A stretch of 64,000 bases of DNA from contig JAHRBC010000003.1 of the NCBI GenBank assembly GCA_022702545.1, forward strand, positions 2,170,001-2,234,000, in the 5' to 3' direction. The stretch is from Phycomyces nitens (lineage: Eukaryota > Mucoromycota > Mucoromycetes > Mucorales > Phycomycetaceae). The notes beneath the pieces are model-generated. The model saw only the letters and a program-made list of their open reading frames with translations, did no database searches and was not told where the DNA came from. Of this stretch, positions 1 through 13,962 are shown in pieces; within the stretch, counting starts at the first letter, position 1; every line of letters begins with the position of its first letter. Both the position numbers and the translations under genes were made by a program.

Positions 1-642
1 GCCATGATATACAGCAAAGTTGTTTGGCTTTGCAAACAGAAACAATACCAAAAAACAAATTAGTTTCAATACCTCACTTTTAGCACAACCAAAAACAAAA
101 AGGATAGGTCTGGAATACAATCAACAGAACATTTGTTTATACAGCCTTATACAAGTTGGAAAATAAGATGATTTTGGCTTTTTGGATCTTTGTTGTATAT
201 AGGCTGTAAAGCAATATATCTCCCAAGAAATATATGAGAAGAACAGTAGAAAACAAAACAAAGGATAAGCCATGTAAAGATATCAGCCAAGTAACAGTTT
301 GTAGTAAATATTTTTAAAACCTAAATCCACACAGCTACTCTTGTGTCAAATTCATACTTGTCAAGATGTATTTATCTTTAGAAAGGTGGACATCATCACA
401 GAGTTTGTAAGATACTTTATAGTTTTCCAAAAACAAATTGCCAATAGAGACATGAAGAATTGTTTATACTGCTCGTCAGAATAATTCATTACAAAAGTCC
501 CAAGAACAGCTTTCTGGCAAACATGAAAGCCTCATTGACGGCACAGTCAATATTGTATTTTGCAGTTTGGAGTTTGGAGTGATATTAAACCAGGCCATCT
601 TTTTATCTTGCGCCTTGAAGCAAGCACTTTAATGTGTCAAGA
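1..642. other. Non-coding flank, no gene seen
   Basis: AT-rich sequence with no open frame of note on either strand and no recognisable domain. It ends where the Tc1-type relic begins. I see nothing in it that supports a gene. Confidence 0.6.
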
Positions 643-1934
643 TACAGGGTAAAGAAAAAAAGGGTAATTTGATTTTTACACGCCGACATGGACAGCTTTC
701 AAGCAACCTTTCTTTGTAATCTATATATCCTTCAAATAAAATAAAAAAAAAGCTAGGCTCATGAAACGCATCTATGATAAAGCTTAAGAGTATACCTTTA
801 ACTGATAAATTAAATAAATATTTATTTAGTATGATACAGTATATTTGTATCTTTTAATATCCAGTAGTCTGTTATGCATACTCATGCAGTATTTCATGCA
901 CACATTTTTACCAATAGTCTTCCACTCCTCTTTCAGAGCCTTCTCCAACTCTGACAGTGTTTATGGCTGAGGTACTGTCGAGTGTACAAGGTTGTCAATA
1001 TGTCTCCAGATATTATCAATGGGGCTCAAATATGGACTCTTTGAGGGCCACTCAAGAACATTGATCCCAAGATCTTCTTTGACATGGCTGCCTTGTGGGG
1101 AGTAGCGTTGTCTTTACATGTCAACATGTCATAGTATGACTTGATGTGCTCTTGTAGGACCTCAGTATATACTCTTGCATTCATGTTACCTTAAAGTATA
1201 ACAAGAGGCCCAACCCCTCCAGCCCAAATACAGCCCCACCCCATAACCTATCCTCTATCTCCTTGGATCTTTGGTTAGAGGCAGTCAGGACGATACTTCT
1301 CATCTGGTTTTCTCCACACATGCGTCTTTCCATTTTTCTTGAAGAGGGAAAGCCAAGTCTCAGCACTCCAAATTACAGTTTTCCATTCCTCATTTTACTT
1401 TATCCTTGATTGAGTCAAATATGGTTTGGCCAACGCATTGCAACAATTGTAGTCAAGACTACGCAAGGTCTTGCTAATAGTAACTTTTAAGATGGGCATG
1501 TCGATCACCTCCTCCATCTCACGAGTAATCTCTCCTAATGTCAGACTGCGATCACTTCTCACGATCCTTTCCAAATGTCGTTTGTCTCTCGTATTGAGAA
1601 TCTTGGGTCTTCCTGAGCGAGGCTGTTCTTCAACAGACTTTATCTTATATAGTATCTTTTTTTTATTATTTTGTAAAGAGTTGCTTCTTTGATATTTTCG
1701 CGTCGAGAAATTTCAGCAATAGATAATCCTGCTTTGAACATTACAATCATAATCAACTTTTTCATCAGATGAATGTCAGATATATTGTCTGCGAGAGCTT
1801 TCATCTTTATGGGTCGAATTTAAAGGTGTCATGTTTATAAGAATAAAGAGAATAAGTAAAAACAAAATATAGAAGACGCATAAAGGATAAACGCGGACAT
1901 TTAAATATTAAATTAATTCATTTTCCACCCTGTA
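643..1934 (-). mobile_element. Decayed Tc1/mariner transposon with TA-flanked ends
   Basis: A 1,292-bp block, the usual Tc1 size. Its ends read TACAGGGT at 643-650 and ACCCTGTA at 1927-1934, an inverted pair starting in the TA dinucleotide that Tc1 elements duplicate. The minus strand encodes broken transposase pieces. The helix-turn-helix part lies at about 1500-1800 (read leftwards), a block with a VWGG-like motif at 1181-1366, and an NPIDN-like DDE tail near 950-1040. Stops and frameshifts are everywhere, so it cannot be active. Similar Tc1 relics occur at 12.3, 16.9 and 48-60 kb. The element identity is firm; the exact outer TIR length is not. Confidence 0.8.
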
Positions 1935-2912
1935 GTTATTTTGCCCAGTACGCTACGTGTTAATAGATAGACTTTAAAAGCTTTTTTTTCTAGAAATGGA
2001 AATGTGAAGATAAAGCGAAAGTAAACTGAAAATAAAAATAAAAACCCCAAACCTCTCTATTATTATTCCCTGATTGATTTTGATTTTCGAAATATGTATA
2101 TTGGATATTACTGGAATATACCATTGCAATACTTTACAACAAAGTGATCAAAAGGTATTTGCTAAAAAAGGACAATACATATATTTTTGGGGTCCAAATA
2201 TTCGATTTTTTTAAAGATTTCTTTTTTTGCAAGTGTATCTCAGGTCTAAAGACGTATTACTATAATCGTAATTTATCTAATGAAAGTATCTGTAAATCTA
2301 TCATTTGGAGAATTACTTGCTGGTATTTTTTTTTAGTATTAGATATTAATAGCACGTTTGACTATAACTTATCCTTATAGTTTTATGTAAACGAAATTTC
2401 ACATACCACAATCAAATGTATTTTGTAGTGCACCCACCAGCTGAATTTTTATAGCGATAGCTGCGGACGCAAGTCTTTGCTGAAAGTATGAGCATATGAA
2501 CATTGTGTTTTACATTCTAGTAATAACTTGAACAATCTGCGATGCTGCTTATTTTGGTTGCCAAACTCTAGACTTTGGCTTTGTTTTGGTTGTTGCTATT
2601 CATCGTTTGCATTTTTTTTTTTTGGATGGGACATTAATCGAGGTATGATTAACATTAGAGATTCGAATAATAAGCGCCATCTCAAATAATTTGTGCATGT
2701 AGAATGTACTTTAGATTCTTTGGTTTATTAAAGACATTGATGATTAAACTGTAAGATGCTCTGCGAAAATTAATATAAAAAAAACCTTTGTTGGTAAGAA
2801 AGGCTTATCGGTGAAGTGACCATGATTTCTTATATCGGAGTGTATATCTTACATCTATATATTCTTGAATAAAACCATTTTAACATATTATAAACTGGAT
2901 CAAAATAACCGC
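1935..2912. other. AT-rich intergenic region upstream of TAH18-like gene
   Basis: No supported coding sequence; short frames here are AT-rich chance ORFs. It would hold the promoter of the flavoprotein gene that starts at 2913, but no convincing TATA box or other site could be fixed. Confidence 0.5.
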
Positions 2913-5653
<2,741 letters not shown>

Positions 5654-5706
5654 TTATTAGAATTATAGAAATACTGAGTATAATAATAATCAATAGAACA
5701 TGCTCT

Positions 5707-6174
5707 TTATGAGAATCTATAACGGGCGCGTTTTACACTAACAAGGTATTCTTTGGGCTCAATTGCAGTGTCATGGTAACCAAGGGGTCCAATATCACAG
5801 TCTGCGCAGGAAAGATATTTTATGGTTCCTACAGTCTTTGAGAAGCCAATATTCTCAAATTCCATCATGTCTTTAAGTTTCCAGAAATGGGTTTCTTCAT
5901 TTTCTGTTTCATTAGTTGCTGCACTGTCTGCTGGAAGAGTTTGTTCGGGTAAAGAAAGCTGGTGGGTGTCAATAAACGGTTAAAAAGAGACGACTGGGAT
6001 TTATAATGACAATACCTTTGCTCCATCGCGCTCGACCAAGCTAGCAGTGTTCTTTCGCATGATGATACAACGACACGATTCTTTTGGGCACAAAAGGTCG
6101 CCAGAGTTTTTCTCGTCCGAGACAATTGCTGTGAGTGGATTAGAAAGAGATTTGAATGTGACGATCTGAGCCAT
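5707..6174 (-). CDS. DSS4: MSS4/DSS4-type Rab guanine-nucleotide exchange factor, 2 exons
   Basis: Small zinc-binding chaperone/GEF for Rab (Sec4-like) GTPases in exocytosis; RABIF/MSS4 in animals, DSS4 in yeast. Exon 1 is 6174-6016 (53 codons) and exon 2 is 5958-5707, joined in phase 0 across a 57-nt GT-AG intron. N-terminal cysteines (LCPKESCRC, residues about 29-36) and the C-terminal CADC pair form the expected split zinc site. The segment HFWKLKDMMEFENIGF and the following VGTIKYLSCADCDIGP are family hallmarks. The length, about 136 aa, fits the family. The start is the first ATG upstream of the Cys motif. It is convergent with the TAH18-like gene, so the two 3' UTRs must nearly touch or overlap. 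Confidence 0.92.
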
Positions 6175-6850
6175 TGTTACGAAATTCAGCGAGCGATGGA
6201 TGATTTGACGGCGAAGTAAAGATTGAAAAATGCTGTGTATGTGCCTGAAACCTGGTCTTATGTTCTACGCCTTTGGGGACTTGACTTTATACCTCTTCAA
6301 TATTCTCATAAATGATGTTACTTTCCACAGAAATAGACGGCTCCAGCCAATGAAAATCAATGTCGCTATTTTAACATGTTGGTCTCGTGACTATAATGAA
6401 ATGTTGCTGAAAAATCTGTGTTGGCATGGTTATCTTCAGTTCGTTTTCATTATTACACTCTATATCTAGTATGTATTCCTAGAATTCATATTTTTTGTAA
6501 ATATAGGCTGAGAGATGTTGGAAATAGATGATAAAATCCTCAACTGATTGATGATTGTGTTGGCAAAAAGAGTTTTACTGTTAAAAAGACAGTAATCTTT
6601 AGGGCACGATGTTTCTGTTTTACCAGACTTTTTGAAAGTGAGCTGTGGTCCGGTATCTAGTGAGTTTTCCTAGTTTATGGAATAAAATGTTGTGTTCTGA
6701 AGAATATGTGCAAAAACTTTACATAGAACTTTTCTTTTCTTTCGTATACTCGTCTTGTAAGAACTAATAATCTATTGCATCAATTAATCATCCCCCCCCC
6801 CCCCTAGAGATTATAAAAAGTTCACTTTCTCATGACTAACTTGAAAGTAC
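6175..6850. other. Intergenic, promoter side of MSS4-like gene; poly-C tract
   Basis: No supported gene. A run of 13 C residues at about 6792-6804 is the only compositional oddity. The short plus-strand frame at 6230-6469 has no recognisable domain and I do not call it. Confidence 0.5.
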
Positions 6851-8890
6851 AAATAATAATAACAAATACTTGGAAGAACTCGCTTCATTATGAACCCTAC
6901 CAATAAAGAAACTATTTTATTGACGGAAAGGAATACCATCCTGCTCAACAAGCCCTTTCGGGCCCACCTGCTAATGGCTACCATGACATGACCATGACAA
7001 TTGGAAAGATCCAAGACTATACCCTTGTCAATAACTTTATTCTTGCAGCCAAAGATTGTAAACCAACTCGAGTTTGCTTAAAGTACATCAAGGGTGGAAA
7101 ACATAGGAACACCCGTGGAATCAAAGACGAAGACAGGAAAAGGATTCCCTCGAGTGGAATGACTGGCTGTCCTTACCTTTTGAAAGTTTCCTACAAGAAG
7201 GCCATCGAAGAGTATCTTCCTTTGAAAGCCACCCACAATATCGAGGCGTATCCCACTCATCCGCTTGATGATGAGTGCTCAGAATCAATCCTGAAAGACA
7301 TATTATCAAAAGTAACTATAGACGACGCCAGGGAGGTTATCAGACTTGTTGAGGATAAAGCCAAAACCCGTGATATTCAGAAAGCAATCAATGATGATGA
7401 ACAGTTCGGTCACAAGTTGTATGTTAGTGATATCAACAACAGCAATGCTGTGTTCGCCGTGCGACTGCTCCTAGCATACAGAATACAGTTGTTAAGGTCG
7501 TCAACGATATGAAAGCAAAAGGGTATCAAGTGTGATACAACATCAACGAGAATGGATCGCTTGAACGAATTATGTTCAGTCATCCAAATATATTGGAAAG
7601 AGCCAGTCATTTCCCTGAGGCTATGGTGCTAGATGCGACCTATTATACCAACAATTTGGAGATGCCTCTAATCTGTGTAGAAGGTGTGCACCATCTTGGA
7701 GGAGAAACAATCAAGTCGTTTCCAATTGCCTTTACCTGGGTGTCTAACGGGCAACAAGGTAGCTCCCTTTGGTTTCTTGAGCAGTTGAAAAGGCTCGTTT
7801 TCAGAGACATGCCTTGGAACACCGTGTTTGGGACAGACAATTGCACTGCATTAATGAGTGCCCTTGACATTGTTTTCCCAGATAATGTCAAACTCTTGTG
7901 CTACTGGTACATGTTGAATAGTGTTGAGAAAGCCTTTGCTGGAAAACTAAAGTATGTGGCCGAGAAGGAGGTGTTGATGGAGTATGTCAGTCGTATAATT
8001 CACAGTACGGAGAAGGAGGATTTTGATGTCGACCTTACCAAGTTCATTGCTGCTTCTCCCGGTTTGGATGTAGAGAATGGAAAAGAGAAGGTTTCTCCTT
8101 TTGTGTATTTTACCAGCAGATGGGTCAAATGCCGAGAGAAGTGGGCAGGATATTTGACATGCAAGCAAATGCATTTTGGGTGTACAACAACCCAAAGAGT
8201 TGAAAGCGCCCACCAAGCCTTGAAAAGAGGAATCTCTGCCGTCTCTTCTTTGGGGTTAGTTTTCGACGCTGTAGCCACATATGTCAACAGGCTCGAAAGA
8301 GATTTTAGCGCCATCAAGATCAGAGAATCGAACACTGTCAATATTTTGGTTGGCCGGAACAAGCTGCTTGAAAACCTATTCAAGAAGGTCTCCAAGTGAG
8401 CCTTACTTGTTCTTGACCAGGAGCATCGTTTGAAAGGCGGCAATGATCAAAATTGTCTTTGCAAATGCAGATTGGAGTATGGCTTGCCTTGTCACCATAC
8501 ATTGCCCAACGGAAGGAGCATCAAGCTTACGGACATTCCATCAAGGTGGATCATCGACCCTGTTGAAAGATAGGGTTCGGTAAACATCATCCCAACAAAC
8601 TCGATGTCTTTTGAGGAGCCAGAGGAGTGGATGAACGAAATTATCAGGCTAGAAACCCTCTTTCACTCTTGTGAGGACAGCCAACAAGTTGCCGACCTTA
8701 TCAAGATCCTAAGTGAAGCTACAGCTGGATTTTATGGTAAAACTGGCCATCTTGCTGCAAGTCTGTAGGCCTCAGAGAAAGTAAAGTTTCCTGGAAGACG
8801 TAAGGCTAACAGTCGCCCAAAGCGCTTGCCAAAGGACTTTGGCCGTGCAATCTGGAGAAAGACCAGTATTCTTTCGGGGCGGGTAAGGTA
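6851..8890 (+). pseudogene. FAR1/MULE-type transposase relic
   Basis: Mutator-like transposase with three recognisable modules. First is a FAR1-like DNA-binding module at about 6950-7260 (GMTGCPYLLKVSY, then KATHNIEAYPTHPL). Second is a MULE DDE domain at 7500-8400 (VLDATYYTNN, VFGTDNCTALMSALD, CYWYMLNSVEKA, then TTTQRVESAHQALKRGI). Third is a SWIM zinc finger at about 8455-8505 (CLCKCRLEYGLPCHH). The reading frame shifts near 7470 and is then interrupted in frame by TGA 7533-7535, TGA 8397-8399, TAG 8571-8573 and TAG 8766-8768, all explainable by C-to-T change. Clear terminal inverted repeats were not found, so element bounds are approximate. It cannot make a functional transposase as it stands. 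Confidence 0.88.
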
Positions 8891-8908
8891 TATATATATA
8901 TATATATT
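8887..8908. repeat. (TA)n simple repeat
   Basis: About 22 bp of alternating TA immediately after the last recognisable MULE coding sequence. Confidence 0.85.
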
Positions 8909-8913
8909 GATAT

Positions 8914-9782
8914 AAGAGATGATATTAGAGGGTTTGGTAAATAATCAAAAAATCATTCAAGTTTGACTAGGTAATAAAACACTGTCTTAACAGGATATTT
9001 ATGTAATAATGAAGTGAAACTTTCATTTTTAGGACGTACCAAAATATTGATTTTTTGGTTCTATAAGCAAAATATCAATTGATACAAGCTTATAACATTA
9101 TAAGAGTACATAAAGGCTTTTGTAAATAATAATTGTATATTTATTGTTAATACATCCCTTAAATAGACCCTATACTGTTATATCACCAAAAACAGCCGCC
9201 AAAACTGACAAAACAGTCAGCAAGAAGATGTAATTTCAAATATACAATCGCTATTTTTCACAAGAAATCCCATGCCGCCAAAGACTATACGACAGGAGAG
9301 TCAAGGATGTTGACAGTCCAAATTGTATAATTTGCAACAATCCAGAGGATGATCGGCATCTCTTTTGGGAGTGCCCTTCAAAAAGATCAGTATGGAATAT
9401 CATCGCCAACAGACTCATTTCTAGCCCTGCTACACTGGATTTTGAACAACTCTGTATGCCTTGCCCTCCATCTTCAATACAACTCACAAACACTACTGCC
9501 AATGTACACACGGTACTAGGCCGCACTCTGAGTGCCATATGGTCTGCTCATTTCAGACTAGTGTTTGATGAAATACCATTCAACTCCAACTTAACAGCCG
9601 CAATGGCCACCTTGGCTATTCGACGAGTTGAAGCAGAAGGGTCTTTAGATCTAATCCTCTAAATACATGCATATATAAATGTCACACAAGGCAATTCACA
9701 TCCAATAAACAATACAAAAAAAAGCTTCCTTTTTTAAGTAGGAGGATATTTTGATAACATACCAAACCCTCTAATATCTCTT
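8914..9782. repeat. Inverted-repeat pair bounding a LINE fragment
   Basis: The block at 8914-8938 (key part ATTAGAGGGTTTGGT) recurs in reverse complement at 9761-9782 (ACCAAACCCTCTAAT), differing by one 3-nt indel. The pair encloses a 5'-truncated LINE tail. It could be the TIRs of a small foldback element or of the surrounding MULE; I cannot tell which. Confidence 0.6.
9246..9662 (+). pseudogene. 5'-truncated L1-like LINE fragment (C-terminal zinc motif)
   Basis: One open frame carries the C-terminal reverse-transcriptase-associated zinc motif (zf-RVT type): CIICNNPEDDRHLFWEC, then a helical tail ending at TAA 9660-9662. The same architecture occurs at the end of the longer LINE at 47.5-47.9 kb (CPICMSEVDTLSHFLYQCP), but the sequences differ, so this is another family member. 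Reverse transcriptase and endonuclease are absent, as expected from 5' truncation during target-primed reverse transcription. A short A-rich tail follows near 9712-9723. Confidence 0.75.
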
Positions 9783-12299
9783 GAACATATTCCAATTAAA
9801 TACAAGAAAGACATTTTAAAACAAGAATCAAAATAGAAAATAAAAAGTAAACACAGGTGTGTTATATGTATATAACCATGTAATCTTTTATGGAACTACA
9901 AACCCTCAAAGTCATTCTGTTGATTATCAAAATCTTTAGAAAATGTCTAATTTGCATGTATTATTGTCTTTTATACATAAATTGCATAAAGTGATGAATA
10001 TATGATTCTAGGTTCTGCCTATGCCACAAAATGCTTACTCATTAACTCATAAATCTACTTCATTTGTCTACAGGATTTGAACACATCGCAATATTTGCAA
10101 ATATTAGATTTTTTTCAGAAAATAGACAAACCCTTTGGTTTTTTCACCATAGTTACCGTGAAAATATATAGTATGAACCGAGTATAATATCACCAGATTA
10201 TTATAATATACTATGCTAACCGTTTTATATACCCTAAACGTAAATGTAAAGTGCAATACATATTCAATTTTGATTATCAAATTCATTGGAAAATATTTGC
10301 GAAACTAATTAGCATTCTTTTTTGTTTTTCGTGGTCTATTTTGACACCACATATTCTTGATGCTACACAACATATCTCTATAGACTTTACCTTTGATAAA
10401 AGCTATGAAAAATCCTAATATTTAAGAATAAAGCAGCTGTTTTTATGGTTGAATAAGCTTTCAAGAGATATACACTATCTAAAAATTATTTTTAATAAAA
10501 ATAATGTGCAAAATCATTTCATTATTGGGAACGACATTTTGAAATGTATTAAACTCGGCTGACTCTGGATGGGAGCTGACGTTTCTTTGGACACAACATT
10601 TTCAGCAAACACAACGTTTATTAATGGGGTATAACATTTTTAGTTATTATAGTGCTTGGGCATTGTTGTAGTTTTATATTAAAATCTATAACGAGGGTAT
10701 AAGCAAAATTTAATATATCACCTCTATTATACATTGGAATCCTTTTTAAAGCATGCGATTTATAGAAGAAATATGAAAAGTCTTAGGGACTAGATATAAT
10801 TGTTGGACACCGGATAACAAGTCACAATTGAAATGTCCAATGAAATCAAAACGTCGTGCCCCTAATATTAGCGAAAAATGTTTTGCGTGGGAGATTGGTG
10901 AAATTATTTTACAATCTGTAGATAACTTTTTTATATGGGCTACATGAGAGGCAAGGGACCGATTATTTTCAAAGAGCTGCGCCTACAAATATGATGCGCA
11001 AGTGGTTTATGATGGCTTGCTAACATTAAAAGAGTCTACTGACATTCGAATAACATCAAAAGAATTGTCTTGAAAATATAAATGTTGATTTAAAGCTGAA
11101 CTATCTTGTTTTTGGAAAACAAAATATGTCTACCAGACTGAGTTTTTATATCCTGACAGAAAGACGGTGCTTCCTACCGCGGTAGGTTCATCTTTAGCAT
11201 TTACCAGCTGAGCCCCAAGATAGGGAAAGGACACAGAATCACAGAATGAACCCAACATCTGAAGGATCTTGAAAGTCTCGAGGTTGAACAGTGTATAAAA
11301 TGGTTTAAAGCTTATATTTATTTTTATATGAGACTAAATTGGCAACTACCTTGTCTAAATGAACTATATATTTATTAATTCTTGTTTAGGCCCGAGTTGA
11401 CTAGAGATTAAAGTAAACAGAGGTACCTTGAGAATATCAATAACAGTATCAAATATTTTTTTTCTTTTTTTAGTATACAAAAAATCGATTGTCCAATGAA
11501 AGCCCTCTATTTCATCTCTGAAATTTCCTAATATGGGAGTAAAAGAGTTGATAATACTGAGAATGAGACGGTGGGCGTGGTGGTTGGTGGCCGCCACCTT
11601 GAAATGAAGGCCAGGCGAAGTAGGGCGGAGTGTAAAGCAGTAGAAGCAAAGAGTAGTGCGAAGGCAGAGGTGGCCATAAGTGAGGAAATTTAGTAAAGTG
11701 AATAAAGACACCTTTTTACCTCGTTAAAATTACTTTCCCATTTTATTTATTTGACAACTGATTCTCATCCCCATACGCCTAGTCATAAATATTATTTGAC
11801 ACATCCCTAAACCTTACTGAGTGTCTATCTATTGTCTCGAGAACGTATCCTCTTAGTAGTAGTTTATTGTCCCTCATTACCACGCCTCCAATTAGAATAA
11901 GAACCATTGCTAGCTAGTAACCCGGCCATAAACACTAGATAACTCGAGCGTCCTTCCTCACAAGTAGCCTCGTAACCAGTTACTTACACTCACTCAAGTA
12001 CCCTACGTGTCAAAAAGGATACTTGAATACTATGAAATAAAGGGGAAGTTTTTAGTATAATTAACTTTTTGAGTTATGAATACCAGTTAATATATTTCTT
12101 TTATTTCTCAAATACTGCTTCATCGACAATACTATTTATCAACAAAAAAAACACTTTTTTCTTATAAGAACTGTAAAGAACATCCAATTGGTAATTCTGA
12201 TTAACCAATCAAGATCATATCCGGCTATTGTTGTGGAAACTAATAGGTTTCAATATTGGTAATTTGTGTTAATGTTTCAATTTACGATTATGTTGGATA
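9783..12299. other. Long AT-rich region without supported genes
   Basis: About 2.5 kb with no frame that looks like protein. It contains a 14-bp palindrome CCTACCGCGGTAGG at about 11174 and a tRNA A-box-like string on the minus strand near 11200, but no B box. I see no gene here. Confidence 0.5.
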
Positions 12300-13425
12300 C
12301 AACAACTTCTCTGATTGAAGACGCCAGACTCGTACATTCTTGCACATTGGGAACAGCATGAATTTCGACTCATCACTCCAAACCATTCGATTCCAGCGTT
12401 GATTCACCTGTTTGGCATGCTAGGCAAAGGCAAGGCGGTTTATACGATGATGCTCAGTGAGCCACAGCTTGTATACTGCTATACAAGATTTCATATTGAC
12501 ACGTTGTGTGTAGCTCCATATTTCCGGCTGGCCCAAACATATCATATCTTCCCAAATCTTTCTGTATCGATTATGTAAACATATTGGTTAAGTAATGACC
12601 TTGGGAAGAACATGATTGCTACGTCTGGCGCAGCAATCAATTGAAAATCATAACGATTGTAACAAAGAACCCCAACAATATTTATCTATTCCTATCTATC
12701 TTATTCATTATTAACTATCCAAAGAAACATGATCTATCCCAACATTTTAACAATAGCTTAGTAATATCATACTAATTATATTATATTATTTATTATCGAA
12801 ATATCTATATAATCATCGAAATGATGAAAGCAATAAAAAATATCCTTACACTTCATTTTCTTTTCTTTTATATATCTTTCTCAAGAGAACAAGCTGCCGA
12901 TTGCCAATATTTGGGCTAAGGAGTTGTTAGAGGAGATTGATATTTATTCTCTTTTTCTTTTAACCGTTTGGACCACTTCATTACATAAACCAACACAGCC
13001 CGTCTCAATATGAAGATTCTTTATGGAAGCACGCGTTGTATCTTTGCAGACGTATCTTCCCAGATTCACACCCATTATGCGGATCAGCATATCCAAACTG
13101 GCCGCTCGATTTTTTTTATCTCTCTGCGCAAAACACGCAAATCTCGTTCACCAAATATCCTTGAGGGTCCCTTGTGCCTGTGTATAACTGTAGTTCCGGT
13201 CTCTCTGTACCTTTGCATTGTATTGTATACAGTACGACGTGCTACATTACATCACTCGCAAATGGTTGACACTTTTTCTCCTGCTTCAAAAGCACCAATA
13301 ATCATTCCTCTGACTTTAATTGGGACCTCCTTTCGCTTGGAAATATTGTTAGAAATGTTTACTAAAGACATGGATAGAATGGAATTAAAAATAAAAGGTT
13401 GTAGAAAAGAAGACAAACAGAGGTG
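12300..13425 (-). pseudogene. Truncated Tc1/mariner transposase relic
   Basis: Reading leftwards from about 13350, the minus strand gives a Tc1 helix-turn-helix N-terminus (KVRGMIIGAFEAGEKVS, TGTTVIHRHKGPSR). Near 12400-12330 it gives the first catalytic motif block RMVWSDESKFMLFP followed by NVRVWR. The later DDE motifs are missing, and the roughly 400 bp between the two blocks is not recognisable, so an internal insertion or heavy decay is likely. In-frame stops abound. Confidence 0.75.
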
Positions 13426-13962
13426 TACATATTCTATTTAAAAAAAACTCGTAATGTCAAAGTTGTGCCATCCCGAAATCGACCCCTCTGTATATTCCCC
13501 CACTGGGGGTTCTTTCCGTGCTCTCTTTTCCTTCCCGCTGACTTCTCTCTCTCTGTCATGCCGTGTCAAACAAAAACTTTTTTCTTTTTCGTTCTTATGC
13601 CTTGGTTCTTTTCCCCCAAGTATTTAGGGGTTTCTTTTTTATTATTTATTTTTATATATATTTTCAATTATTCTTTTCGTTCTCATGGGTGGTCTATATG
13701 CCTACAGGCCCCAGGCCTTGACACACCCGCAAAATAAACAAAATACTTTTTTACCTGAATACCCCTAGTATATTGTGAAACCATCTCTATATTCATTGTT
13801 ATAGACAATATTCAGGGGGACTAAATCAAGATATATAAATACTTTTATCAACTAGACAATTTATCAAAGTAGTTCAACGCTCTTAATTTCTCTTTATAAA
13901 AGGCTCTCAACTTACCTATCCCTCCTTTACATCATAAAACACACAAATATCTCATCTAATTT

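Noticed and set aside
11195..11220. tRNA A-box-like string (GGCTCAGCTGGTAAA) on the minus strand
   Set aside because: No matching B box (GGTTCGAATCC) and no acceptor stem within tRNA distance.
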